Source of the DNA: CAZCBN01 sp964496975 | Lineage (GTDB): Bacteria; Planctomycetota; Phycisphaerae; Phycisphaerales; UBA1924 | Reading direction: 5' to 3' | NCBI GenBank assembly: GCA_964496975.1 | Contig: CAZCBN010000166.1 | Span: forward strand, 1-5,809 | Length of the DNA: 5,809 bases | Shown: positions 1-5,698 of the stretch, one piece after another | Numbering within the stretch: the stretch's first letter is position 1 | How the letters are laid out: every line of letters begins with the position of its first letter | Translations under genes and position numbers: made by a program | Notes under the pieces: model-generated | The model's input: the letters and a program-made list of their open reading frames with translations, nothing else | Databases searched by the model: none | What the model was told of the DNA's origin: nothing

Positions 1-769
1 TCGCCGGCCCGAGATGCTTCGGCGGCGGCACCATCTCGTACAGCACGCCGTCGATCCGGTACCGCATCTTGAACTCGTTCTCGAACGGCTCAAAGTGGAT
101 GTCGCTCGCCCGGTCGCGGATCGCCTGCAGCAGCACCAGGTTCAGCAGCTTCACGACCTGGTTGTCGTCCGCCGCTTCCATCACCGCGTCAAGATCGATC
201 GACTGGTCGCTGTGCCCCGCGAGGTCCGCGAACTTCGTGTCGCTCGCGAGCGCCGTCACCANNNNNNNNNNCGTCACCACGTCCACCACCGACTCGGACT
301 TGCTGAAGTGCTGCTTGATCAACGCGTCGATCGCCGCCGGGTCCCCCACCACCGCCTCCACGTTGAACCCCATCAGCAGACGCAGGTCGTCCACCGCCTG
401 AAAGTTCTCGTGGCTCTTGAGCGCAATCTTCAGCCGCTTGCCCTGCTTGCTGAACTCCAGCGGGACAAACTCGTACGTCCGCACGTTCTCCGCCGGAACC
501 GCGTCGAGCGCGTCCGCCGGCAGCGTGACCCCCGCCAGCTCGACGTACCCCATCCCCGCCTGCCCCGCGAGCGCCTCCCGAACGTCCCGCTCGGTCACCA
601 TGCCGAGGTCCTGCAGCACCTTGCCGAGCAGCACCTTCTCGCCGTTGCGGAGCCGCTTCTGCTGCTCCTCCAGGGCCGCGTGAACCTGCTCGCGCGTCAC
701 CTTGCCCATCTTCGTGAGCACGCGCCCGAGCTTCCGACCCTTCGCTTCGGCAATATCCAGACCCGGCAT
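1..769 (-). CDS. PilB/GspE-family pilus assembly ATPase, second copy (N-terminal part, runs off left edge)
   Basis: This is the N-terminal part of a hexameric cytoplasmic ATPase that drives pilin polymerisation or type II secretion. About 256 codons are in the window, counting the N run; the Walker boxes would lie beyond the left edge. Residues 13-36 and 47-70 are two copies of the MshEN motif (KLG..L...G....V...L..Q and LLG..L...G....V...L..Q), the fold that binds cyclic di-GMP in MshE-like ATPases. The spacer is 10 residues, longer than the usual 5, and the second copy has Leu in place of the first Arg. Residues 221-228 read ASDIHFEP and are followed by MRYRIDGVLYEMVPPPKHL, the hallmark of the PilB/GspE N2 domain. 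The ATG at 769 is supported by GGAGG five bases upstream. The frame stays open across the 10 N. The 756 bases separating it from pilT suggest its own promoter, though none is clear. The family is secure; PilB versus GspE cannot be decided from this part. Confidence 0.93.
   Translation of the reverse strand, partial: MPGLDIAEAKGRKLGRVLTKMGKVTREQVHAALEEQQKRLRNGEKVLLGKVLQDLGMVTERDVREALAGQAGMGYVELAGVTLPADALDAVPAENVRTYEFVPLEFSKQGKRLKIALKSHENFQAVDDLRLLMGFNVEAVVGDPAAIDALIKQHFSKSESVVDVVTXXXXVTALASDTKFADLAGHSDQSIDLDAVMEAADDNQVVKLLNLVLLQAIRDRASDIHFEPFENEFKMRYRIDGVLYEMVPPPKHLGPA
262..271. other. Assembly gap (10 N) inside the second pilB-like gene, probably artificial
   Basis: Ten N interrupt the coding sequence. 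The 8 bases before the gap (254-261, CGTCACCA) are identical to the 8 bases after it (272-279). This is what two contig ends that overlap but were not merged would look like. Removing the N run and one copy deletes 18 bases, exactly six codons, and gives a continuous protein reading VVDVVTALASDTKF in the correct frame. Real missing sequence between the flanks cannot be excluded. Confidence 0.8.
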
Positions 770-774
770 ACCAA

Positions 775-779
775 CCTCC
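775..779 (-). promoter_or_regulatory. Shine-Dalgarno site of the second pilB-like gene
   Basis: On the minus strand GGAGG lies five bases before the ATG at 769. It fixes the start of this gene, whose protein then begins MPGLDIAEAKGRKLG, directly ahead of the first MshEN motif. Confidence 0.75.
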
Positions 780-1067
780 AGCCCAACAACTCGCCCCGGC
801 CGACCGACCTTCAGACCACCCAAAGCCCGCCGTACCGCGGGCACCGCCACCCAAGCCGCCGGCTCCCCGGCCCCGTCGCGTTCCCGCCTGCCCTCAACCC
901 ACGCCCGCCGCCGGTCGGCCCCGCCCCGCGCATCCCGCCGACGCCGCAGGCACGTCGAACGCGACTCCGCCGGCCGGGCACGGCCCAACGGCCTCAGGCT
1001 CCCAGGGCCCCCCGACCGGTCGCCGGCAGCAGGCCCCAGCGTTCGCCAACCCCGCGGCCGGTTGGCC

Positions 1068-1144
1068 GCCAGTCGGCAGCCAGTCGCCCGCCAGTCGCCC
1101 GCCAGTCGCCCGCCAGTCGGCGGCCAGTCGGCGGCCAGTCGGCG
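1068..1144. repeat. Tandem array of seven 11-bp units
   Basis: There are seven consecutive 11-base units, all beginning GCCAGTCG and differing only in the last three bases. Unit 1 ends GCA counted from the eighth base (GCCAGTCGGCA), units 2-4 are GCCAGTCGCCC, and units 5-7 are GCCAGTCGGCG. The grouping of identical neighbours points to recent expansion by slippage. The period is not a multiple of three, so the array shifts frame at every unit and is unlikely to be coding. Eleven bases is close to one helical turn, so the units would lie on nearly the same face of the DNA. Function is unknown. Confidence 0.9.
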
Positions 1145-1250
1145 GCTTGGTCTCCCAATCGCCGCTCCGCCCGCTTGGCCGTCCGCCTGCTCGGCGGTCC
1201 AGCCACCAGAGCCGCCCAACGGGCCGGCCGTCCGACGGGTCGGAGACCGG

Positions 1251-1322
1251 CTCGTTCGGTCTGTCGTTCGGCCGCTCGTTCGGCCGGTTGGTGGCCCGGT
1301 CGCTGGGCCAATCGCTGGGCCG
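1251..1322. repeat. Degenerate tandem array of about six 12-bp units
   Basis: Twelve-base units run from 1251. Two are close to (C/G)TCGTTCGGCCG (1263-1274 and 1275-1286) and two are close to (G/A)TCGCTGGGCC(A/G) (1299-1310 and 1311-1322). The units at 1251-1262 and 1287-1298 are more diverged. The period is a multiple of three, so any frame through it encodes a four-residue repeat, but no flanking coding sequence supports translation. The array is older and more decayed than the 11-bp array about 107 bases away. Confidence 0.7.
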
Positions 1323-1525
1323 GCTGACCCGCTCGGTCGTCGGCGCGCACGCCACGCCGTGGGCCGATTCGGGCAGTATGCCCGGGCGGTTCGGCCCTGC
1401 CAAGGCCCCAAAGGCCCCGGAATGGACACGTCTACCAGTTTTTTGCGTTCTGATACCGCTGCCGGCCACTCGGGCACCCGCGGCTCAACCCCACGCTCCC
1501 GCCGATTTCGCGCGACGGGCCCGGA

Positions 1526-2632
1526 TTACTCCTGGTCCGCCAGCTCCGGCCGCTTCAGCTCGCCACCCGCGGCCAGCACCTTGTTCCGGAGATCACCCGG
1601 GTTTTTGCCCTTGTCTACCATCTCCTCGGCCGAGATCATCCCCTTGGAGTACAGCGACCACAGGTGGTCGTCCAGCAACTGCATCCCGTACTTCTTGCCC
1701 GTTTGAATGGACGAATCAATCCGGAATGTCTTGTTGTCGCGGATCAGGTTCGCGATCGCGGGCGTCACGACCAGGAACTCGTACGCGGCCACGCGGCCCT
1801 TCACGTCCACCCGCTTCATGAGCACCTGCGACAGCACCCCGATCAGGGCGGTCGAAAGCTGCACCCGGATCTGGTTCTGCTGGCTCACCGGGAAGGCGTC
1901 AACCAGACGGTCGATCGTCTTGGCGGCCCCCGTCGTGTGCAGCGTGCCGAACACCAAGTGACCCGTCTCGGCCGCTCGCACGGCCGCCTCGATCGTCTCC
2001 AGGTCGCGCATTTCGCCGACGAGGATCACGTCCGGGTCCTGACGTAGAGCTCGCCGCAGGGCCTCGGCGAAGTTGGGCACGTCGTTGCCCACTTCGCGTT
2101 GATTGATGATCGACTTCTTGTGGGCGTGGTAATACTCGATGGGGTCTTCCATCGTGATGATGTGGTGGTCCATGAAGGTGTTGATGTAGTCGATCATCGT
2201 CGCCAGCGACGTCGTCTTGCCCGACCCCGTCGGGCCCGTCACCAAAAACATTCCCCGGGGTCGGCGGATCAGGTCGCGGCACATTTCCGGCAGGCCGATC
2301 TGCTCAAACGTCAGCAGCCTGTTCGGGATCTGCCGCAGCACCATCGCCAGGTCGCCCTTTTGGCGGAAGACGCTGACGCGGAAGCGGGCGGCGGTGCCGT
2401 AGGCGAAGCCAAAGTCGGTGCCGCCCTCTTCCTGCAGTTCCTGCTGGTTGCGCTCGGGCGTGATGGACTTCATCAGGCCCACCATGTCGTCGGAATCGAG
2501 CACCTTGGTCTGCAGGTTCCGCAGCCCGCCGTTCAGGCGGATGGTCGGGGGCCGCCCGACCGTGAGGTGCAGGTCGCTCGCGCCGGTCTGCACGACGGTG
2601 TCAAGAAGGCGGTCGATCTGCATCGTGGACAT
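1526..2632 (-). CDS. pilT: Type IV pilus retraction ATPase PilT
   Basis: PilT is the cytoplasmic hexameric motor that depolymerises the pilus at its base and so powers twitching motility, surface sensing and DNA uptake. The 368-residue length is typical. Motifs appear in order: the N-terminal ASDLHL (18-23), Walker A GPTGSGKTT (133-141), Asp box ITMEDPIEY (159-167), Walker B VILVGEMRD (202-210) and His box TGHLVFGTLHT (223-233). The PilT-specific AIRNLIRE motif is present as AIANLIRD at 292-299, with the usual Arg at position three replaced by Ala and the final Glu by Asp. PilU-type proteins lack this motif, so PilT is the better name. The ATG at 2632 has GGAG at 2641-2644, eight bases upstream; an in-frame ATG three codons later is a less likely start. 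The gene follows the larger PilB-like gene by 126 bases on the same strand and may be co-transcribed with it. The gene ends with TAA. Confidence 0.96.
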   Translation of the reverse strand: MSTMQIDRLLDTVVQTGASDLHLTVGRPPTIRLNGGLRNLQTKVLDSDDMVGLMKSITPERNQQELQEEGGTDFGFAYGTAARFRVSVFRQKGDLAMVLRQIPNRLLTFEQIGLPEMCRDLIRRPRGMFLVTGPTGSGKTTSLATMIDYINTFMDHHIITMEDPIEYYHAHKKSIINQREVGNDVPNFAEALRRALRQDPDVILVGEMRDLETIEAAVRAAETGHLVFGTLHTTGAAKTIDRLVDAFPVSQQNQIRVQLSTALIGVLSQVLMKRVDVKGRVAAYEFLVVTPAIANLIRDNKTFRIDSSIQTGKKYGMQLLDDHLWSLYSKGMISAEEMVDKGKNPGDLRNKVLAAGGELKRPELADQE

Positions 2633-2758
2633 GGGGGCTGCTCCAGCGCTTGGGCGCGCGAACGTTGGGGTCGCGAGCCCGATGTTCGAGAACCTGGGGT
2701 GGGCGGCGCGTCGCGTGAGTCCGCGGCCGCGGTGGGCCCCGGTCGGCGGCTGCCGTCC
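2633..2758. other. Spacer between the pilB-like gene and pilT, with a 12-bp palindrome
   Basis: This 126-base spacer contains the perfect palindrome CCGCGGCCGCGG at 2721-2732, just after the pilB-like stop. No U-run follows it on the minus strand, so it is not a typical intrinsic terminator. A small hairpin could affect transcript processing or the ratio of the two motors, but such palindromes also arise by chance in GC-rich DNA. The pilT ribosome binding site GGAG is at 2641-2644. Confidence 0.45.
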
Positions 2759-4477
2759 TTACATCTGCTCTTCCACCTGGGCCACGCGGGCGATCTCGTC
2801 GGCCGTCGTCATGCCCCTCAGCACCTTGATCCGCCCGTCGCCCACCAGGGGCCGCATGCCGCTGGCGAGCGCGGCCTTGCGCAGCTCGGAGACGGGTGCC
2901 ATCTTGAACGCCAGCTCGCGCAGCTCCGCGTTCATCTGCAGCATCTCGTAGATGCCGCGGCGGCCCTTGTACCCCGTCGGCGCGTCGGCGTGCGGCACGG
3001 GCTTGTACACCCGGCCCAGCGCCTCGTCGACCGTCAGGCCGATGAGGTTCAGGTACTTGGCATCAAGCTCCTCCCGCGTCGCCAGGGCCTTGGACTCTTT
3101 GTAGAGGATGCGGATGAGCCGCTGGCCCATGATCGCCTGGATCGACGACGCGACAAGGAAGGGCTTGATGCCCATGTCGATCAACCGCGTCATCGCGGAG
3201 GGCGCGTCGTTCGTGTGCAGCGTGCTGAAGACGAGGTGGCCCGTGAGCGCGGCCTGGATGGCGATCTCGCCCACCTCGCGGTCGCGGATCTCACCGACCA
3301 GGATGATGTTGGGTGCCTGGCGCAGCATCGACCGCAGGATCTCTTTGAACCCGAGGCCGATGTGCTCGCGCACCTGGCACTGGTTGATGCCCTGGAAGTT
3401 GTACTCGACCGGGTCCTCGGCGGTGATGATCTTTTTGTCGGGCCGGTTCAGCACGTCGAGCGCGGTGTAGAGCGTCGTCGTCTTGCCCGAGCCGGTGGGC
3501 CCGGTCACGAGGAAGATGCCGTTGGGCCGGCGGATGATCTTGTTGAACGTCTCGAGGCTGTCGCTCTCGAAGCCCAGGTTCTCAAGGCCGATGCGGACCG
3601 CGTCGGGCCGCAGGATACGCATGACGATGCTCTCGCCGTGGTACGCCGGGCAGGCGGAGACGCGGAAGTCGACGTCGACCTCGTCGACGTTGAGCTTGAT
3701 GCGTCCGTCCTGGGGGATGCGCTTCTCGGCGATGTTCACGCCGGCCATCAGCTTAAAGCGGCTCAGCACCGCGTTCTGCATGCGCTTGGGCAGGTTGTCG
3801 CGCAGGATGCAGACGCCGTCGATGCGGTAGCGCAGTCGCACGCGATCGCCCATGGGCTCCACGTGCACGTCGCTCGCGCGCATGCGCACGGCCTCGGACA
3901 AGATGCGGTTGCACAGCCGCACGACGGGCGAGTCTTCCGCCGCCACGTCGATCGACTTGTCCATCGACTTGTCGATGGAGCGGTCGATCGAGCGGTCGAT
4001 CGACTCGGAGACGAGGCTCTTGTCGGCCGACACCGCGGCCGTGCCGCTGTCGTGGCTGTCGATGAACCGCTTGATCTGGGCCCGGCTGGCGACCTTCACG
4101 TCAAGGTCGGTGTTGAGCCGGAAGCGGAGGTTGTCCAGCAGCTCGATGTTCATCGGGTCGTGGACGATCAGCCCCAGCTTGCTCCCCTGCTTGCCCAGCG
4201 GCAGCACGAGGTACTTGCGGATGAGCTGCGCGTCCATCGACTTCATCTGGATGCGGCCGGCGATGCCCTCGGCGGCCAGGTCCAGGTACTCCATGCCGAG
4301 CTGCTCGGCGAGGGCCCGAGCGACCTGCTCCTCGCTGGCGAAGCCGGCCTCGACCAGCGCCTCGCCGATGCGCTTGCCCGCCTTCTTGCCCGTGGCCAGC
4401 GCCTTCTCGACCTGCGCCGAGTTCACGACGCCCCAGCCGACGAGGATCTCTCCGAGTTTTTTCTTCGATCGGGCCAT
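2759..4477 (-). CDS. pilB: PilB/GspE-family pilus assembly ATPase with MshEN domain
   Basis: This is the motor for pilus extension (or secretion pseudopilus assembly), 572 residues, a normal length. Residues 7-30 and 36-59 form a tandem MshEN motif with the canonical 29-residue period; the second copy (RIGEALVEAG....V...L..Q) fits the c-di-GMP-binding consensus well, while the first ends in Gly30 instead of Gln. A repeat linker (159-178) follows, then ASDVHVEP (201-208), Walker A GPTGSGKTT (326-334), Asp box ITAEDPVEY (351-359), Walker B IILVGEIRD (391-399), His box TGHLVFSTLHT (412-422) and TGYKGRRGIYE (501-511). The four zinc-binding cysteines that most PilB/GspE proteins carry before TGY.GR are absent. 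The ATG at 4477 was chosen because the conserved domain starts six residues later; the frame stays open upstream to 4807, but that translation is unlike the family. There is no clear Shine-Dalgarno site. The symbol pilB is preferred over gspE because pilT is adjacent; this is an inference. Confidence 0.93.
   Translation of the reverse strand: MARSKKKLGEILVGWGVVNSAQVEKALATGKKAGKRIGEALVEAGFASEEQVARALAEQLGMEYLDLAAEGIAGRIQMKSMDAQLIRKYLVLPLGKQGSKLGLIVHDPMNIELLDNLRFRLNTDLDVKVASRAQIKRFIDSHDSGTAAVSADKSLVSESIDRSIDRSIDKSMDKSIDVAAEDSPVVRLCNRILSEAVRMRASDVHVEPMGDRVRLRYRIDGVCILRDNLPKRMQNAVLSRFKLMAGVNIAEKRIPQDGRIKLNVDEVDVDFRVSACPAYHGESIVMRILRPDAVRIGLENLGFESDSLETFNKIIRRPNGIFLVTGPTGSGKTTTLYTALDVLNRPDKKIITAEDPVEYNFQGINQCQVREHIGLGFKEILRSMLRQAPNIILVGEIRDREVGEIAIQAALTGHLVFSTLHTNDAPSAMTRLIDMGIKPFLVASSIQAIMGQRLIRILYKESKALATREELDAKYLNLIGLTVDEALGRVYKPVPHADAPTGYKGRRGIYEMLQMNAELRELAFKMAPVSELRKAALASGMRPLVGDGRIKVLRGMTTADEIARVAQVEEQM
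3944..4003 (-). repeat. In-gene 12-bp repeat encoding a Ser-Ile-Asp-Arg/Lys linker
   Basis: Five 12-base units on the minus strand encode SIDR, SIDR, SIDK, SMDK and SIDV (residues 159-178 of the PilB-like protein). The first two units are identical at DNA level (TCGATCGACCGC). The tract joins the MshEN domain to the ATPase core and alternates acidic and basic residues every few positions, so it could be a flexible or single-helix linker. The copy number probably changes by slippage without shifting frame. Confidence 0.9.
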
Positions 4478-4497
4478 GCGGTGAGAAATCAGAAAGG

Positions 4498-4512
4498 TGA
4501 CCGGACCGGTCA
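4498..4512. promoter_or_regulatory. 15-bp palindrome upstream of the pilB-like gene (possible operator)
   Basis: TGACCGGACCGGTCA has perfect 7-base arms around a single central base and ends 20 bases before the pilB-like ATG. Its size and position suit a dimeric repressor or an effect on translation starting, but no regulator is known from the window. Confidence 0.35.
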
Positions 4513-4738
4513 GGCCGGCCCGAGGGGGCTGTTCGGGCGACGGGCACACCTCGCGACACGCGGCGATGGTCCCCGCCTCATCATTCCCGAACGACGACCG
4601 CCGTCGCCCGGGGGCGGCATGATACGGCAACCGTTCCCCGCACGAGACATGTACGGGCGAAACCCGCGGACTGATGCTCACGCGCGAGCGACATCCGAGC
4701 GCATCAACCCCTAACATGACGCTGTGCGCACGCCCGAG

Positions 4739-4753
4739 GGGTGTGCCACACCC
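4739..4753. promoter_or_regulatory. 15-bp palindrome upstream of coaB (possible operator or leader hairpin)
   Basis: GGGTGTGCCACACCC has perfect 7-base arms around one central base, 57 bases before the coaB GTG and about 20 bases past the candidate -10 box at 4712-4717. It would be inside the leader if that promoter is real. There is no U-run after it, so it is not a simple terminator. Confidence 0.35.
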
Positions 4754-4799
4754 GCGCCGAGGCGGCGCCCGCCACCCCCGTTGACGCACCTGTGGCCCT

Positions 4800-4804
4800 G
4801 GGAG
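4800..4804 (+). promoter_or_regulatory. Shine-Dalgarno site that selects the coaB GTG start
   Basis: GGGAG lies six bases before GTG at 4811. It is the main reason for choosing this start over upstream in-frame codons, whose translation (from 4724) is Pro/Arg-rich and unlike CoaB. Confidence 0.6.
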
Positions 4805-4810
4805 CATCGC

Positions 4811-5698
4811 GTGCAGGCGTCTTCACCCGGCTCTCCGCAGCGCCGTTCGCCCGCCCACACCGCCGACGCCCCTACCCCGGCCCCCACGCCCACCGGGCGC
4901 GACCGAGGCCGGGAACGCCGACTGCTGATCACCGCTGGGCCCACGCGAGAGCCGATCGACGCCGTGCGGTTCATCGGCAACCGCTCCAGCGGCCGGCTCG
5001 GTGTGCAACTCGCCGACGAGGCGTGCCGGCGGGGGTGGCGGACGCGGCTTTTGCTCGGGCCTGTGGCTGTGCAGCCCAGCGAGCCGGGCGTGGAGGTCGT
5101 CCCGTTTGAATCAACGGCCGACCTGGCCGAGCGGTTGGAGCACTCGTCGGCGTGGTTTGACGTGCTGGTGATGGCGGCCGCGGTGGCGGACTATCGGCCG
5201 GTGGTGAGCGAGGGCGACCTTTCCGGGAAGCGGCGTCGGAAGAACGAGCCGCTGCACCTGGCGCTGGAACCGACGCCCGACCTGCTCGCGGCGTGCGCCG
5301 CCCGGCGGCGACCCGGGCAGGTGCTGGTGGGCTTCGCCCTGGAGCCGCGGCACGAGATGCTGGTCTCGGCGGCGGGGAAGCTGGCCCGCAAGCGGGTGGA
5401 CCTGGTGGTGGCCAATCCGCTGGAGACGATGGACGCCGCGGTGATTGAGGCCGCGCTGATCGGGCCGGCACAGACCGGGACGGCGGAGGCGGCGGGCGGG
5501 GACGCGGAGGCGCCGGCCGGGGCGACGCCGGCGGAGGTTCGGGCGCTGGGGGCCCGGGTGGTGGCGACGACGGGGGGGCCTGTGGCCAAGGCGTCGTTCG
5601 CCGGGTGGCTGCTGGATCGGGTGGATGAGGCGTGGGCGCGCACGGCTGTGGCAGTGGCGGCGCAGGGCTTGATTGAACGCGGGGGTACGCGGCCGTGA
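4811..5698 (+). CDS. coaB: Phosphopantothenate-cysteine ligase, stand-alone CoaB
   Basis: CoaB joins 4'-phosphopantothenate to cysteine using a nucleotide triphosphate (CTP in bacterial CoaBC), giving 4'-phosphopantothenoylcysteine in coenzyme A synthesis; it is cytosolic. The 295-residue protein has the family landmarks in order: ITAGPTREPID (40-50), RFIGNRSSGRLG (53-64, with the conserved Asn57), VMAAAVADYRP (120-130), a basic GKRRRK segment (139-144) where the family has its K-x-K-K catalytic loop, PTPDLL (154-159), VGFALE (173-178) and LARKRVDLVVAN (191-202). Most bacteria fuse CoaB behind the flavoprotein CoaC; here the first 37 residues are a Pro/Ala/Arg-rich tail with no CoaC domain. 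Residues 216-245 are an Ala/Gly-rich insertion in the usually shorter C-terminal lobe. Start is GTG with GGGAG six bases upstream; the true start could be somewhat later because the tail is not conserved. The stop overlaps the next gene's GTG. Confidence 0.9.
   Translation: MQASSPGSPQRRSPAHTADAPTPAPTPTGRDRGRERRLLITAGPTREPIDAVRFIGNRSSGRLGVQLADEACRRGWRTRLLLGPVAVQPSEPGVEVVPFESTADLAERLEHSSAWFDVLVMAAAVADYRPVVSEGDLSGKRRRKNEPLHLALEPTPDLLAACAARRRPGQVLVGFALEPRHEMLVSAAGKLARKRVDLVVANPLETMDAAVIEAALIGPAQTGTAEAAGGDAEAPAGATPAEVRALGARVVATTGGPVAKASFAGWLLDRVDEAWARTAVAVAAQGLIERGGTRP

Larger units (their letters stand above)
770..1525. other. Long gene-free interval between pilT and the second pilB-like gene
   Basis: This 756-base stretch holds no gene I can support. 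Open frames exist on both strands, but their translations are low-complexity Arg/Pro/Gly/Ala with no recognisable domain, as expected from repetitive GC-rich DNA. It contains two tandem arrays, at 1068-1144 and 1251-1322, and a direct repeat of AAGGCCCC near 1402-1418. One AT-richer island lies around 1437-1456 and includes six T at 1439-1444. I see no good sigma-70 promoter for the downstream pilB-like gene, and no hairpin followed by a U-run that would end the pilT transcript on the minus strand. It may be a leader or regulatory region, or a decayed gene or spacer. Confidence 0.6.
4478..4810. promoter_or_regulatory. Divergent intergenic region between the pilB-like gene and coaB
   Basis: These 333 bases must carry the promoters for both directions. 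For coaB, a weak candidate is GCGACA (4688-4693), an 18-base spacer and TAACAT (4712-4717), each four of six to the sigma-70 consensus. For the pilB-like gene, TATCAT on the minus strand (4619-4624) matches a -10 box in five of six positions but has no good -35 partner. Two 15-bp palindromes, at 4498-4512 and 4739-4753, are listed separately. All promoter calls are tentative, because planctomycete promoters are poorly defined by eye in GC-rich sequence. Confidence 0.4.

Noticed and set aside
1068..1144. CRISPR array
   Set aside because: The 11-bp units are directly joined, with no unique spacers of the required length and no cas genes.
1439..1444. Intrinsic terminator at the six-T run
   Set aside because: The T-run is on the plus strand, where no gene ends, and no stable hairpin precedes it. 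For the pilT transcript it would be an A-run.
894..1469. A 191-codon open frame on the minus strand in the gene-free interval
   Set aside because: The translation is low-complexity Arg/Pro/Gly, passes through the 11-bp array whose period breaks frame, and has no homologous motif or ribosome binding site.
702..1706. Overlapping plus-strand open frames across the repeat region
   Set aside because: They run antisense into both neighbouring motor genes, and their Arg/Pro/Ser/Ala-rich composition reflects base composition only.
2099..4714. An 871-codon open frame on the plus strand
   Set aside because: It lies antisense to pilT and the pilB-like gene and crosses their spacer. Its His/Asp/Arg/Val-rich translation has no domain. 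Long antisense frames are expected opposite GC-rich coding sequence.
4781..4786. TTGACG as a -35 box for coaB
   Set aside because: It lies only 25 bases before the GTG, there is no acceptable -10 at 16-18 bases, and the start site would fall at or inside the coding region.
4478..4807. A 110-residue N-terminal extension of the pilB-like protein
   Set aside because: The frame is open, but the sequence is unlike the family. The conserved MshEN domain begins only six residues after the ATG at 4477, and this stretch is needed as the intergenic promoter region.
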